In this document: piece by piece, positions 56,780-64,000 of the stretch | Position numbering within the stretch: the first letter of the stretch is position 1 | Layout: each line of letters starts with the position of its first letter | From: Frigidibacter mobilis | Lineage (GTDB): Bacteria > Pseudomonadota > Alphaproteobacteria > Rhodobacterales > Rhodobacteraceae | Direction: 5' to 3' | Assembly (NCBI RefSeq): GCF_001620265.1 | Contig: NZ_CP012661.1 | Coordinates: 3,224,001-3,288,000 of the forward strand | DNA length: 64,000 nt | Translations under genes and position numbers: made by a program | The notes under the pieces: model-generated | The model's database searches: none | What the model was told of the DNA's origin: nothing | What the model saw: the letters and a program-made list of their open reading frames with translations, nothing else

Positions 56780-58053
56780 CCATTGTCGTCTTCCTGGCCG
56801 CGCTGTTCGCTACCCTTGCAATCGGCGTTCCTGTCGCTTTCGCATTGATGGCCACAGGCATCGTGCTGATGTCCTACATGGGCATCTTCAATACCCAGAT
56901 CATCGCCCAGCAGATGATTACCGGCGCCAACACCTTCACACTGTTGGCGGTGCCGTTCTTCCTGTTGGCGGGAGAGTTGATGAATGCCGGCGGCCTGTCG
57001 CGCCGGATCGTGCATTTCGCCGTCACCTGCTGCGGCCATATCAAGGGCGGGCTCGGCTACGTGGCCGTGATGGCGGCGATCATCATGGCCTCGATGTCGG
57101 GCTCTGCCGCCGCCGACTCTGCCGCGCTGGCCGCGATCCTGGTGCCGATGATGCGCGATGCTGGCTATAACGTGCCGCGTGCGGCGGGACTGATGGGCGC
57201 GGGCGGCATCGTGGCGCCGGTGCTGCCGCCCTCGCTGGCCTATATCATCTTCGGCGTCGCCGCGAACGTGTCGATCACCGGGCTGTTCCTGGGCGGCATC
57301 GTCCCGGGCCTGATGATGGGCGCCGCGCTTGCGCTGATGTGGGGCTTCGTCGCCCGCAAGGAGAACGTGGTTCCCCTGCCGCGCAGATCGGGCAAGGATC
57401 GCCTCGATGCCGCAGGTGCCGCAATCTGGGCCCTATTCATGCCGGTCATCATCCTTGCCGGGATCCGCTTCGGCATCTTCACCCCGACCGAGGCCGCGGT
57501 GGTCGCGGCGGTCTATGCGCTGTTCGTGGGCGGGGTGATCTACCGCGAACTGACCTGGGCCAGCCTTTACCGTGTCTTCGTCAACGCCTCGAAGACCACG
57601 GCCATCGTGATGTTCCTCGTCGCCTCGGCGCTGGTGACCTCGTGGCTCATCACATCGGCCAATATCCCGACCGAGTTGATCGGGCTGGTGGAGCCGCTGA
57701 TCGAAAACCCGCAGCTGCTGATGCTGTGCATCGTCGTGATGCTTCTGGTTGTGGGGATGGTTCTGGATCTGGCGCCGACGATCCTGATCTTTGCCCCCGT
57801 GCTGATGCCGGTCATCCGCGCGGCGGGGATCGACCCGGTGTACTTCGGCATCATCTTCGTGATGTCCACCTGCATCTCGCTCATCACCCCGCCGGTCGGC
57901 GTTGTTCTCAACGTGGTCAGCGGTGTCGCGCGCGTCCCCTTTGGCCAGGTGGCGACGGGTGTCCTGCCCTTCATCGCCTCTCAGCTCATCGTGCTCGCCT
58001 TGCTTGTTGCCTTTCCGCAGATCGTGCTGGGTCCGCTCAGCTGGCTGCGGTGA
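56776..58053 (+). CDS. TRAP transporter large permease (DctM), second system
   Basis: A 425-residue DctM starting at GTG within a GTGA overlap. It has about twelve hydrophobic helices with the loop AVPFFLLAGELMNAGGLSRRI, the GGLGYVAVMAAIIMASMSGSAAADSAAL region, PPSLAYIIFGVAANVS and the C-terminal CISLITPPVGVVLNVVSGVARV. It is intact and typical in length. It acts with the DctQ encoded before it and the DctP encoded 42 bases after it. Confidence 0.94.
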   Translation: MTIVVFLAALFATLAIGVPVAFALMATGIVLMSYMGIFNTQIIAQQMITGANTFTLLAVPFFLLAGELMNAGGLSRRIVHFAVTCCGHIKGGLGYVAVMAAIIMASMSGSAAADSAALAAILVPMMRDAGYNVPRAAGLMGAGGIVAPVLPPSLAYIIFGVAANVSITGLFLGGIVPGLMMGAALALMWGFVARKENVVPLPRRSGKDRLDAAGAAIWALFMPVIILAGIRFGIFTPTEAAVVAAVYALFVGGVIYRELTWASLYRVFVNASKTTAIVMFLVASALVTSWLITSANIPTELIGLVEPLIENPQLLMLCIVVMLLVVGMVLDLAPTILIFAPVLMPVIRAAGIDPVYFGIIFVMSTCISLITPPVGVVLNVVSGVARVPFGQVATGVLPFIASQLIVLALLVAFPQIVLGPLSWLR

Positions 58054-58095
58054 CCATCACTTTCAGATAACCCGCAAAATCGGAGGAGTTTGCAC

Positions 58096-59103
58096 ATGAA
58101 GGCCCTTATCACCACCTCGATGGCCGCCGCCCTGGCGCTTTCCGTCGCCATCCCGGCCCAGGCCGAGATTTCCAAGCGCACCATCCGCATCGCCAATGGC
58201 GTCGCCGAAGATCACCCGGTCGGCGACGGCGTCGAGGCGATGAAAGCCTGCGTGAACGAGCGTACGGGCGGCGCCTGGACGATCAACGCGTTCTGGAGCT
58301 CCTCTCTGGGCGATGACCTACAGTCTGCACAATCGCTGCGCTCGGGCACGCTGGAAATGGTCGTGTCCTCGACCTCGCCGCTGGTCGCCATCGAACCCGC
58401 GCTTGGCGTGTTCGACCTGCCCTTCCTGATCTCGAACGAAGCAGAGGCCGACGCGCTGCTGGATGGCGAGTTCGGCAAGTTCATGTCCGACAAGATGCCG
58501 TCCCATAACCTCGTCAACCTGTCGTTCTGGGAGAACGGGTTCCGCAACCTGTCGAACTCGCTGCGCCCGGTCGAAGATCTGGAAGACTTCAGCGGCATGC
58601 GCGTGCGCGTCATGCAGAACAACATCTTCCTCGACACCTTCAAGACACTTGGCGCCAACGCCACGCCGATGGCCTTTGGCGAGGTGTTCACCGCGCTGGA
58701 AACCGGCGCCATCGACGCGCAGGAAAACCCCTATGTGACCATCGACACCTCGCGCTTCTACGAAGTGCAGGACTATGTGTCGAACACCCGCCACGCCTAT
58801 ACGCCGTTCATGATCCTGTTCTCGAAGCCGATCTTCGACACCTATTCCGAAGAAGAGCAGCAGATCCTGTACGATTGCACCGCCGCCGGCCAGACCGTGC
58901 AGCGCGAGTCCGGGCGCTCGCTGTCCGAGCAGTCGCTGCAGCGCATCAAGGATGCCGGGCTGGAGGTGAACGACATCTCGGATGAAGCGATGGCCGAGAT
59001 CCGCGAAGCGGTTGCCGGCGTCTATGAGCGCGGCGCAGATTCTATCGGAGCCGACGTCATCGAGCGGGTCCAGGCCGAGCTGGCGACCATCCGCGGCCAG
59101 TAA
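58096..59103 (+). CDS. TRAP transporter binding protein (DctP), second system
   Basis: A 335-residue periplasmic protein. ATG 58096 follows GGAGGAG and encodes a signal peptide (MKALITTSMAAALALSVAIPAQA). DctP landmarks are IRIANGVAEDHPVGDGVEAM, FWSSSLGDDLQSAQSLRSGTLEM, the carboxylate-binding arginine segment MRVRVMQNNIFLDTFKTLG (read from residue 170 on), and FGEVFTALETGAIDAQENP. It delivers an organic acid to the QM permease. A strong hairpin follows its stop codon. LacI-type regulation points to a sugar acid ligand. Confidence 0.93.
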   Translation: MKALITTSMAAALALSVAIPAQAEISKRTIRIANGVAEDHPVGDGVEAMKACVNERTGGAWTINAFWSSSLGDDLQSAQSLRSGTLEMVVSSTSPLVAIEPALGVFDLPFLISNEAEADALLDGEFGKFMSDKMPSHNLVNLSFWENGFRNLSNSLRPVEDLEDFSGMRVRVMQNNIFLDTFKTLGANATPMAFGEVFTALETGAIDAQENPYVTIDTSRFYEVQDYVSNTRHAYTPFMILFSKPIFDTYSEEEQQILYDCTAAGQTVQRESGRSLSEQSLQRIKDAGLEVNDISDEAMAEIREAVAGVYERGADSIGADVIERVQAELATIRGQ

Positions 59104-59121
59104 CCCTGGCCCCTTGACCAT

Positions 59122-59150
59122 GAGGGCCGGGGCCAGGCGCCCCGGCCCTC
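59122..59150 (+). terminator. Strong 12-bp stem-loop after the second TRAP operon
   Basis: GAGGGCCGGGGC pairs perfectly with GCCCCGGCCCTC around a CAGGC loop, 19 bases after the dctP stop. No T tract follows. An overlapping alternative stem (59105-59113 with 59129-59137) cannot form at the same time. Confidence 0.6.
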
Positions 59151-59238
59151 GAAGTTCAGCGCTTCCCGCCGCCTGAAGACCTCGTCGCCGCTCGCAAGGG
59201 CGCCGAGGCCCCGACGCCGCCGACACGGACGCAGAGAC

Positions 59239-60177
59239 ATGAACCTTCCCGGAACCACCTTTCGAGGCATGGCGATCAGCCCTGCGCGGCTTGGCATGAT
59301 GGTGATGTTGCTGGCCATGTTCCTGTTCGTTGCCAATGACGCGATGGGCAAATGGCTGGTCTCGACCTATTCGGTCGGGCAGGTGCTGCTTGTGCGTTCG
59401 GCCGTGGCGCTGCTGATCCTTGCGCCATTCCTGTGGCGGGTCGGGATCGGCCCGATCCTCCGGGTGCAGCGCCCGCTGCTGCAAGTCGCCCGCGTGGTCT
59501 TTTCCACTGCCGAGGTGTTCTGCTTCTACTGGGCCGTGTCCTACCTGCCGCTGGCGGATGTGATGACCTACTGGCTCGCGGCGCCGATCTATGTGGCGGC
59601 GCTGTCACCCTTCTTGCTGGGCGAGAGGGTGGGCCTGCTGCGATGGACGGCCATCGGCCTGGGTTTTGTCGGGGTTCTGGTCGCGCTGACACCTTCAGGC
59701 GAGGTCCACCCCTTCGCCATCGTGGTGTCGGTGGTCGGTACCCTAGCCTTCGCGCTGATGGTGCTGACCGGGCGCAGCCTGCGTGGCACGCCCGATACGG
59801 TGCTGGTGTTCTTCCAGATTCTCGGCGCGCTGGCGGCGGGGCTGGTTCTTGCCCCTGTCGGCTGGGCAGTCCCGACCGGAGCTGACCTGCTGCTTCTGGG
59901 CACGCTCGGCGTTGTCGCCATGCTGGGCCATATCTGCGTGAATCGTGCCGTGAAGCTGGCCGACGCGGCGATGGTGGCGCCTTTCCAGTACACGCTGCTG
60001 CCTTGGGCGGTGCTGATGGGATGGATGTTCTTTGGCGATCTGCCGACCGCGACCATGCTGGCGGGCGCGGCGATCATCGTGGTGTCCGGCCTGGTGATAT
60101 ACGCGGCCGAGACGCGGGGGCGCGCCCTGGTCCCGCAGCCAGACCTTGGTTCAGACGTGCGATCTCGGCAAGATTGA
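59239..60177 (+). CDS. EamA/DMT family transporter
   Basis: A 312-residue membrane protein with ten predicted helices in two EamA repeats. The first repeat ends with the conserved LPLADVMTYWLAAPIYVAALSPFLLGE region, and the second has AVKLADAAMVAPFQYTLLPWAVLMGWMFFGDLPT in reading order. The AMGKWLVSTYSVGQVLLVRS segment is typical of RhaT/YdcZ-like drug/metabolite exporters. It lies 135 bases after the second TRAP operon beyond a strong hairpin and is convergent with the third TRAP operon. Its role may be export of a catabolic by-product, which is inference. Confidence 0.9.
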   Translation: MNLPGTTFRGMAISPARLGMMVMLLAMFLFVANDAMGKWLVSTYSVGQVLLVRSAVALLILAPFLWRVGIGPILRVQRPLLQVARVVFSTAEVFCFYWAVSYLPLADVMTYWLAAPIYVAALSPFLLGERVGLLRWTAIGLGFVGVLVALTPSGEVHPFAIVVSVVGTLAFALMVLTGRSLRGTPDTVLVFFQILGALAAGLVLAPVGWAVPTGADLLLLGTLGVVAMLGHICVNRAVKLADAAMVAPFQYTLLPWAVLMGWMFFGDLPTATMLAGAAIIVVSGLVIYAAETRGRALVPQPDLGSDVRSRQD

Positions 60178-60193
60178 CGGGTCGCACACCCAC

Positions 60194-61477
60194 TCAGAAC
60201 CCGCTGACCCCTGGTAGCCAGGTCGACAGCACCGGCACGAAGGTAATCAGCAGCAGCGCCGCAGCAAGCGCCAGGAAGAACGGCGGCATTTCCCGGATCA
60301 GCGCCGAGGGCCGCAGGTTGGCGGTGGAGGCGACGACGAAGATCAGGCTGCCGACCGGCGGCGTGCACAACCCGAAGGTCAGGTTCACGATCACTAGAAT
60401 GGCGAAGTGATTGGGGTCGATGCCCAGCGCAAGGCTGATCGGCGCCAGGATCGGCACAAGGATCATCACGCCGGGCAGCGGGTCCATGAACAGGCCGAAG
60501 ACCAGCAGCAGCAGGTTCACCGCCAGCAGGAAGACGATCGGCGACAGGTCCCAGGAGATGATGGTCTGCGCCAGGAACTGTGGCAGTCCCTCGATAATCA
60601 GCACCCAGGCAAAGGCCCGCGCCGCGCCAAGGATCAGCAGCACTGCCCCCGCCACCAGCGCCGCACGCAGGATGATGGCGGGAAGGTCGCGGATCCGCAG
60701 CGAGCGGTAGACGAACATCCCCACGACAAGCGCATAGAACACCGCGATGACCGAGGCCTCGGTCGGAGTGAAGATGCCAAAGCGGATGCCACCGACGATC
60801 AGCAGGATCAGCAGCAGCGCCGGGACCGCATAGACCGCGATGCGCAGGATTTCGGCAAGGGGCGGCATCGCCTCGCCGCTGACATAGCCACGCAGGTGGC
60901 TGACGCGGGCATTGGCGGCCATCACCAGCCCGGTGATAAGCAGGCCCGGCAGCACCCCCGCCATGAACAGCGAGCCGACAGAAACATGCTGGTCCTGCAT
61001 GGCATAGATTATCATGGTGATCGACGGTGGTATGATCGGCCCGACCACCGCGCTCGCCATCGTCAGCGCGCCGGCATAGGGGCGGTCATAGCCGCCCTTC
61101 TCCATCATCTTTATCATCATCGAGCCGGGGCCGGCGGCATCGGCCAGCGCGCTGCCCGAGATCCCCGCGAACATCGCCGAACTGAGCACGTTGGCATGAC
61201 CAAGCCCGCCCTTCAGGTGCCCGACCAGCGATTGCGCCAGACGCAGGATCGCCAGCGTCACCGCGCCCCCCGTCATGATCTCGGCCGCCAGAATGAAGAA
61301 CGGCACGGCCAGCAGCGGGAAGCTGTCGAGCCCGGTGAACATCTCCTTCACCACGACAAGGCTGGGGTAGGAAGACCCGAAGCTGAGCGCGACAAAGACC
61401 GAGATGGCCATCGCAAAGGCGACGGGCACCCCAAGCGCCAGCAGGACGAAGAGGGCCGGGAACAGAATCTCAGCCAC
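60194..61477 (-). CDS. TRAP transporter large permease (DctM), third system
   Basis: A 427-residue DctM starting at GTG 61477, with GGAGG six bases upstream; the longer in-frame start lies inside the DctQ gene. Landmarks are AVPFFILAAEIMTGGAVTLAILRL, GGLGHANVLSSAMFAGISGSALADAAGPG, PPSITMIIYAMQDQHVSVGSLF and NLTFGLCTPPVGSLIFV. It is the last gene of a P-Q-M ordered operon and overlaps DctQ by eight bases. The order differs from the second TRAP system (Q-M-P), so the two are not recent duplicates. Confidence 0.93.
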   Translation of the reverse strand: MAEILFPALFVLLALGVPVAFAMAISVFVALSFGSSYPSLVVVKEMFTGLDSFPLLAVPFFILAAEIMTGGAVTLAILRLAQSLVGHLKGGLGHANVLSSAMFAGISGSALADAAGPGSMMIKMMEKGGYDRPYAGALTMASAVVGPIIPPSITMIIYAMQDQHVSVGSLFMAGVLPGLLITGLVMAANARVSHLRGYVSGEAMPPLAEILRIAVYAVPALLLILLIVGGIRFGIFTPTEASVIAVFYALVVGMFVYRSLRIRDLPAIILRAALVAGAVLLILGAARAFAWVLIIEGLPQFLAQTIISWDLSPIVFLLAVNLLLLVFGLFMDPLPGVMILVPILAPISLALGIDPNHFAILVIVNLTFGLCTPPVGSLIFVVASTANLRPSALIREMPPFFLALAAALLLITFVPVLSTWLPGVSGF

Positions 61478-62048
61478 GGGCGCCTCCGGGCATGGGGGTG
61501 GAGGCCTCGGCATCATCCATGCGCTTGTAGATGCCGGCGGTGATGAACGGCCGGGCGATCAGCAGCAGATGCACGATCAGCAGGCCGAAGCCGACCGGCA
61601 TGGCGGCATAGACATAGAGGAACGGGATGCGCAGGGCGGGCGTCACCTGGAACTGCATCCGCTGCGCATATTGCATGCCCACATGCACCATGAATCCGAA
61701 GAACACCAGCAGCCCCAGCACGATGCAGGCCCGCAGGATCCTTTGCCCCAGGGCGGGCAGCGCGTCCTGAAGGTTGGTGATGGCGACATGGCCGCCGATG
61801 CGCAGCACAAGACCGGCGCCGCCGAAGGTCATCCAGATCATCAGGTAGCGCGCCGCCTCATCCGCCCAGGACAGCGAATGCGACGAGGTATAGCGCAGTG
61901 TGATGTTTGCACCGACGATCAGCGACATCGCCGTCAGCATCAGGATCAATGCCCAGCCATTCAGCGCGACAAAGAGGGTTTCCAGCTTTTTCAAGGCGCG
62001 GCCTCTGGGTGGAAGCCGGCGCCTCGCGGCGCCGGCGTCAAATGTCAT
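61470..62048 (-). CDS. TRAP transporter small permease (DctQ), third system
   Basis: A 192-residue membrane protein with four hydrophobic helices. The basic N-terminus (RRRLPPRGRALKKLE) precedes helix 1. DctQ segments are GANITLRYTSSHSLSWADEAARYLMIWMTF (read over helices 1-2) and LRIGGHVAITNLQDAL. ATG overlaps the DctP stop (ATGA). A downstream TTG before KKLETLF is a possible alternative start that would remove the basic extension. It completes the membrane part with the DctM encoded next. Confidence 0.9.
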   Translation of the reverse strand: MTFDAGAARRRLPPRGRALKKLETLFVALNGWALILMLTAMSLIVGANITLRYTSSHSLSWADEAARYLMIWMTFGGAGLVLRIGGHVAITNLQDALPALGQRILRACIVLGLLVFFGFMVHVGMQYAQRMQFQVTPALRIPFLYVYAAMPVGFGLLIVHLLLIARPFITAGIYKRMDDAEASTPMPGGARG

Positions 62049-63025
62049 TTGAAGTTGACGATGGAATTGACGAAATCCTCGCCATAGGTCTTGTAGTAAC
62101 CGTCATAGGCGGACTGGATCGAGGCTTGGAATTCGGCCTTTTCCTCGGGCGACAGGGCGTTGACTTCCATCCCGCGCTCTTTCAGCGTTTCCACCCCGCT
62201 GGCCTCGACATTGTCGACATAGCCGCGCATCGCGGTAGCGGCCTCGGTCGCGGCCTTCTCGAACGCGGCCTTCTGCGTGTCGTCCAGCCCCTCCCAGAAC
62301 GGCTTGGACACCAGCAACATCGCCGGCGAATAGACGTGGCCCGACAGCGTCAGGTATTTCTGCACCTCGTTCAGCTTGGCCGAGACGATCACCGAGAGCG
62401 GGTTTTCCTGCCCGTCGATCACGCCCTGCTGCAGCGACGAGATCACCTCGGGCCAGGCCATCGGCGTGGGTGCGGCGCCCATCGCATTGAAGGCGGCAAG
62501 GTGGACCGGGTTTTCCATCGTGCGGATCTTCAGCCCGGCAACGTCTGCGGGGGTCTTGATCGGATTGCGGTTGTTGGTGATGTGGCGGAAGCCCTGCTCG
62601 CCCCAGGCAAGGCCGACGAGGCCCACATCATCGAACTTGGCAAGGATGTCCTGGCCGATGGGGCCGTCCAGCACGGCCCGGGCATGGGCCAGGTCGCGGA
62701 ACAGGAACGGCACGTCGAACACGCCGGTTTCCGACACGAAGTTCGCCAGCGTGCCCGAGGACACGATGGTCGCCTCGATGGTGCCAAGCTGCAAACCTTC
62801 GATCACGTCACGCTCGCCGCCCAGGCCCGACGACGGGAAATGGGTGAAGGTGAACTGGTCGCCGGTTTCTGCGGTCACCACCTCTTCGAACTTCTGCGCG
62901 GCCACGCCGTAATGGCTGTCGGGCGCCAGCGCATAGCCGATCTTGACTTCGGTCTGCGCAGCGGCCGGAAGCCCGAGCGCAACAAGGGCACCGGTCGCAG
63001 CCAGTGCACGGAAACAGAATTTCAT
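62045..63025 (-). CDS. TRAP transporter binding protein (DctP), third system
   Basis: A 326-residue periplasmic binding protein beginning at ATG 63025 with GGGGAGGA upstream and a signal peptide (LAATGALVALGLPAAAQ). DctP landmarks are KIGYALAPDSHYGVAAQKFEE, FPSSGLGGERDVIEGLQLGTIE, the carboxylate-contact segment LKIRTMENPVHLAAFNAMGAAPTPM (residues about 165-190) and GVIDGQENPLSVI. It heads the third TRAP operon, 88 bases downstream of the hydroxyacid dehydrogenase gene, so import and oxidation of a hydroxy acid may be linked. Confidence 0.93.
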   Translation of the reverse strand: MKFCFRALAATGALVALGLPAAAQTEVKIGYALAPDSHYGVAAQKFEEVVTAETGDQFTFTHFPSSGLGGERDVIEGLQLGTIEATIVSSGTLANFVSETGVFDVPFLFRDLAHARAVLDGPIGQDILAKFDDVGLVGLAWGEQGFRHITNNRNPIKTPADVAGLKIRTMENPVHLAAFNAMGAAPTPMAWPEVISSLQQGVIDGQENPLSVIVSAKLNEVQKYLTLSGHVYSPAMLLVSKPFWEGLDDTQKAAFEKAATEAATAMRGYVDNVEASGVETLKERGMEVNALSPEEKAEFQASIQSAYDGYYKTYGEDFVNSIVNFK

Positions 63026-63113
63026 GGTAGTCCTCCCCTTTGGTCTTAACTTGCTACAGAAGCCCCATTTGCGTTGCAACCCGTTCCCGGCCTGCCGCAA
63101 GGGGCATCTCGCC

Positions 63114-63989
63114 TCAGCTCGGCTTTCTGAACAGCGTGACCAGCTCCGGCACATAGGCCTGGGCATGGCCGCCCGCCACCGCGGCCCCAAGCGCCGCCGA
63201 AACGCTATCGGCGATGGTCTGTTGCCCGCCTGCCGCGGCGGCCATCGCCCGGTAATAGTCGATATCCTTCTGGGCATTGCCCACGAAGAAGGGCAGCCCC
63301 TCGCGGTCGCCCGCCACGATGTAGGGGGCCAGCCGGTCCAGCGCCGCGCTGGCGCCGCCGCCGCCTGCCAGCACATCGACGAAGATCTGCGGATCCACAC
63401 CCGCATCCGCCGCCTGCGCGGCCGCTTCGGCCAGCAGCGACATGAAGCCGATGGAGACATAGTTGTGCAGCAGCTTCAGCCGGTGGCCATGCCCGAGCGG
63501 GCCGACATGCTGGACAGAGGCGGTGAAGGCGGCCAGCAGCGGGCGGACCCTCTCCAGCACGCCGGCCTCACCGCCCACCAGCAGGTTCAGCGTGCCCTCG
63601 TGGGCGTGCTTCGCGGTGCGCGTCATCGGCGCATCCAGATAGGCCCCGCCGGCGGTTGCGATGATCGCGCCCATGCGCAGCGTCGAGTCCGGCAGCGCGG
63701 TCGAGCAGTCGACAATCACCGTACCCGGCTGCAACGCTGATGCCAGCCCCCCCTCGCCAGCCACGATGGCCTCCACCTGGGGCGAGCCGGTGACGCAGAG
63801 GATCACCACGTCGGACGCGGCCGCAACCTCGGCCACAGTGCCCGCCGGGCGAGCGCCAAGGCCGGTGATCTCCTCCACCGGCTGGTTGCCGGGGTGGTCA
63901 AGGAAGGTCAGCTCGAATCCACCCCGGAGCAGCACATTGCGGGCAATCCCGTGGCCCATGAGGCCAACGCCGATAAGTCCGACACGCAT
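63114..63989 (-). CDS. NAD(P)-dependent 3-hydroxyisobutyrate-dehydrogenase-like oxidoreductase
   Basis: A 291-residue beta-hydroxyacid dehydrogenase. The Rossmann motif is LIGVGLMGHGIARNVL, the substrate loop is DAPMTRTAKHAHEGTLNLLVGG (the usual PVSGG is replaced by PMTRT), and the catalytic lysine is in GHGHRLKLLHNYVS. The altered PMTRT loop and the longer DREGLPFFVGNAQKDIDYY block separate it from the enzyme at 50859. It is upstream of the third TRAP system on the same strand. Eleven bases remain to the window edge, so any upstream genes are unseen. Confidence 0.88.
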   Translation of the reverse strand: MRVGLIGVGLMGHGIARNVLLRGGFELTFLDHPGNQPVEEITGLGARPAGTVAEVAAASDVVILCVTGSPQVEAIVAGEGGLASALQPGTVIVDCSTALPDSTLRMGAIIATAGGAYLDAPMTRTAKHAHEGTLNLLVGGEAGVLERVRPLLAAFTASVQHVGPLGHGHRLKLLHNYVSIGFMSLLAEAAAQAADAGVDPQIFVDVLAGGGGASAALDRLAPYIVAGDREGLPFFVGNAQKDIDYYRAMAAAAGGQQTIADSVSAALGAAVAGGHAQAYVPELVTLFRKPS

Positions 63990-64000
63990 GGTTCTCTCCC

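Noticed and set aside
1..64000. CRISPR arrays, tRNA or rRNA genes, insertion sequences, prophage or defence genes
   Set aside because: No repeat-spacer pattern, cloverleaf, transposase or phage protein was recognised on either strand.

Overview
The window is a GC-rich alphaproteobacterial segment, most likely from Rhodobacterales (Paracoccus/Rhodobacter-like). This is inferred from high GC, dense operons joined by ATGA/GTGA overlaps, and the mix of TRAP, TTT and ABC uptake systems with FCD-type GntR regulators. No rRNA, tRNA, CRISPR array, insertion sequence or replication gene was seen. It is almost wholly catabolic: seven solute uptake systems (three ABC, three TRAP, one TTT), seven GntR/FCD regulators, one LacI regulator, and the enzymes they serve.

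Region A (1-12.6 kb) is a minus-strand operon. It holds an HpaB-type FADH2-dependent monooxygenase, a NicX-like (2,5-dihydroxypyridine dioxygenase family) protein, a polyamine-type ABC transporter whose second permease is fused to its ATPase, an isochorismatase-fold amidohydrolase, a RibF-like FAD synthetase and two amidases. Divergent to it are an FCD regulator and an HpaC-type flavin reductase. The set looks like uptake, hydroxylation, ring opening and deamidation of an N-heteroaromatic compound. Region B (12.0-20.9 kb) has another FCD regulator, a BMP/PnrA-type ABC transporter, a second HpaB paralogue, a SnoaL-like protein, a secreted protein, a DJ-1/PfpI protein and an RHH-domain protein. 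Regions A and B share an AACCA-N6-TGGTT inverted repeat in their control regions.

Region C (20.9-26.8 kb) has a Gfo/Idh/MocA oxidoreductase and an FCD regulator divergent from a DapA-family lyase and a TctCBA transporter. Region D (26.9-36.4 kb) has a regulator-led ribose-type ABC operon with a second DJ-1 protein, divergent from an Ldh-type dehydrogenase, an iron alcohol dehydrogenase, an aldehyde dehydrogenase and an alpha/beta hydrolase.

Region E (36.5-49 kb) is a uronate catabolism block: uxuA, kdgK, uxaA, uxuB, kduD, kduI, a TRAP transporter, uxaC and two FCD regulators. It converts glucuronate, galacturonate and pectin-type 5-keto-4-deoxyuronate to 2-keto-3-deoxygluconate and its phosphate. 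Region F (49-55 kb) has a sugar-acid dehydratase, a hydroxyacid dehydrogenase, a DenD-like SDR, an FCD regulator and a XylX-like FAH-family dehydratase. Region G (55-64 kb) has a LacI regulator, two more TRAP systems, an EamA exporter and a 3-hydroxyisobutyrate-dehydrogenase-like enzyme.

Eight genes between about 25.1 and 51.8 kb (tctB, Fe-ADH, ALDH, alpha/beta hydrolase, kdgK, uxaA, one TRAP dctP, denD) carry frameshifts. Nearly all can be mended by adding one base, mostly in or beside a G/C run. Either the assembly has systematic indels or this block is decaying. Start codons were chosen from ribosome binding sites and overlaps, and family assignments rest on motif recognition without a database search.
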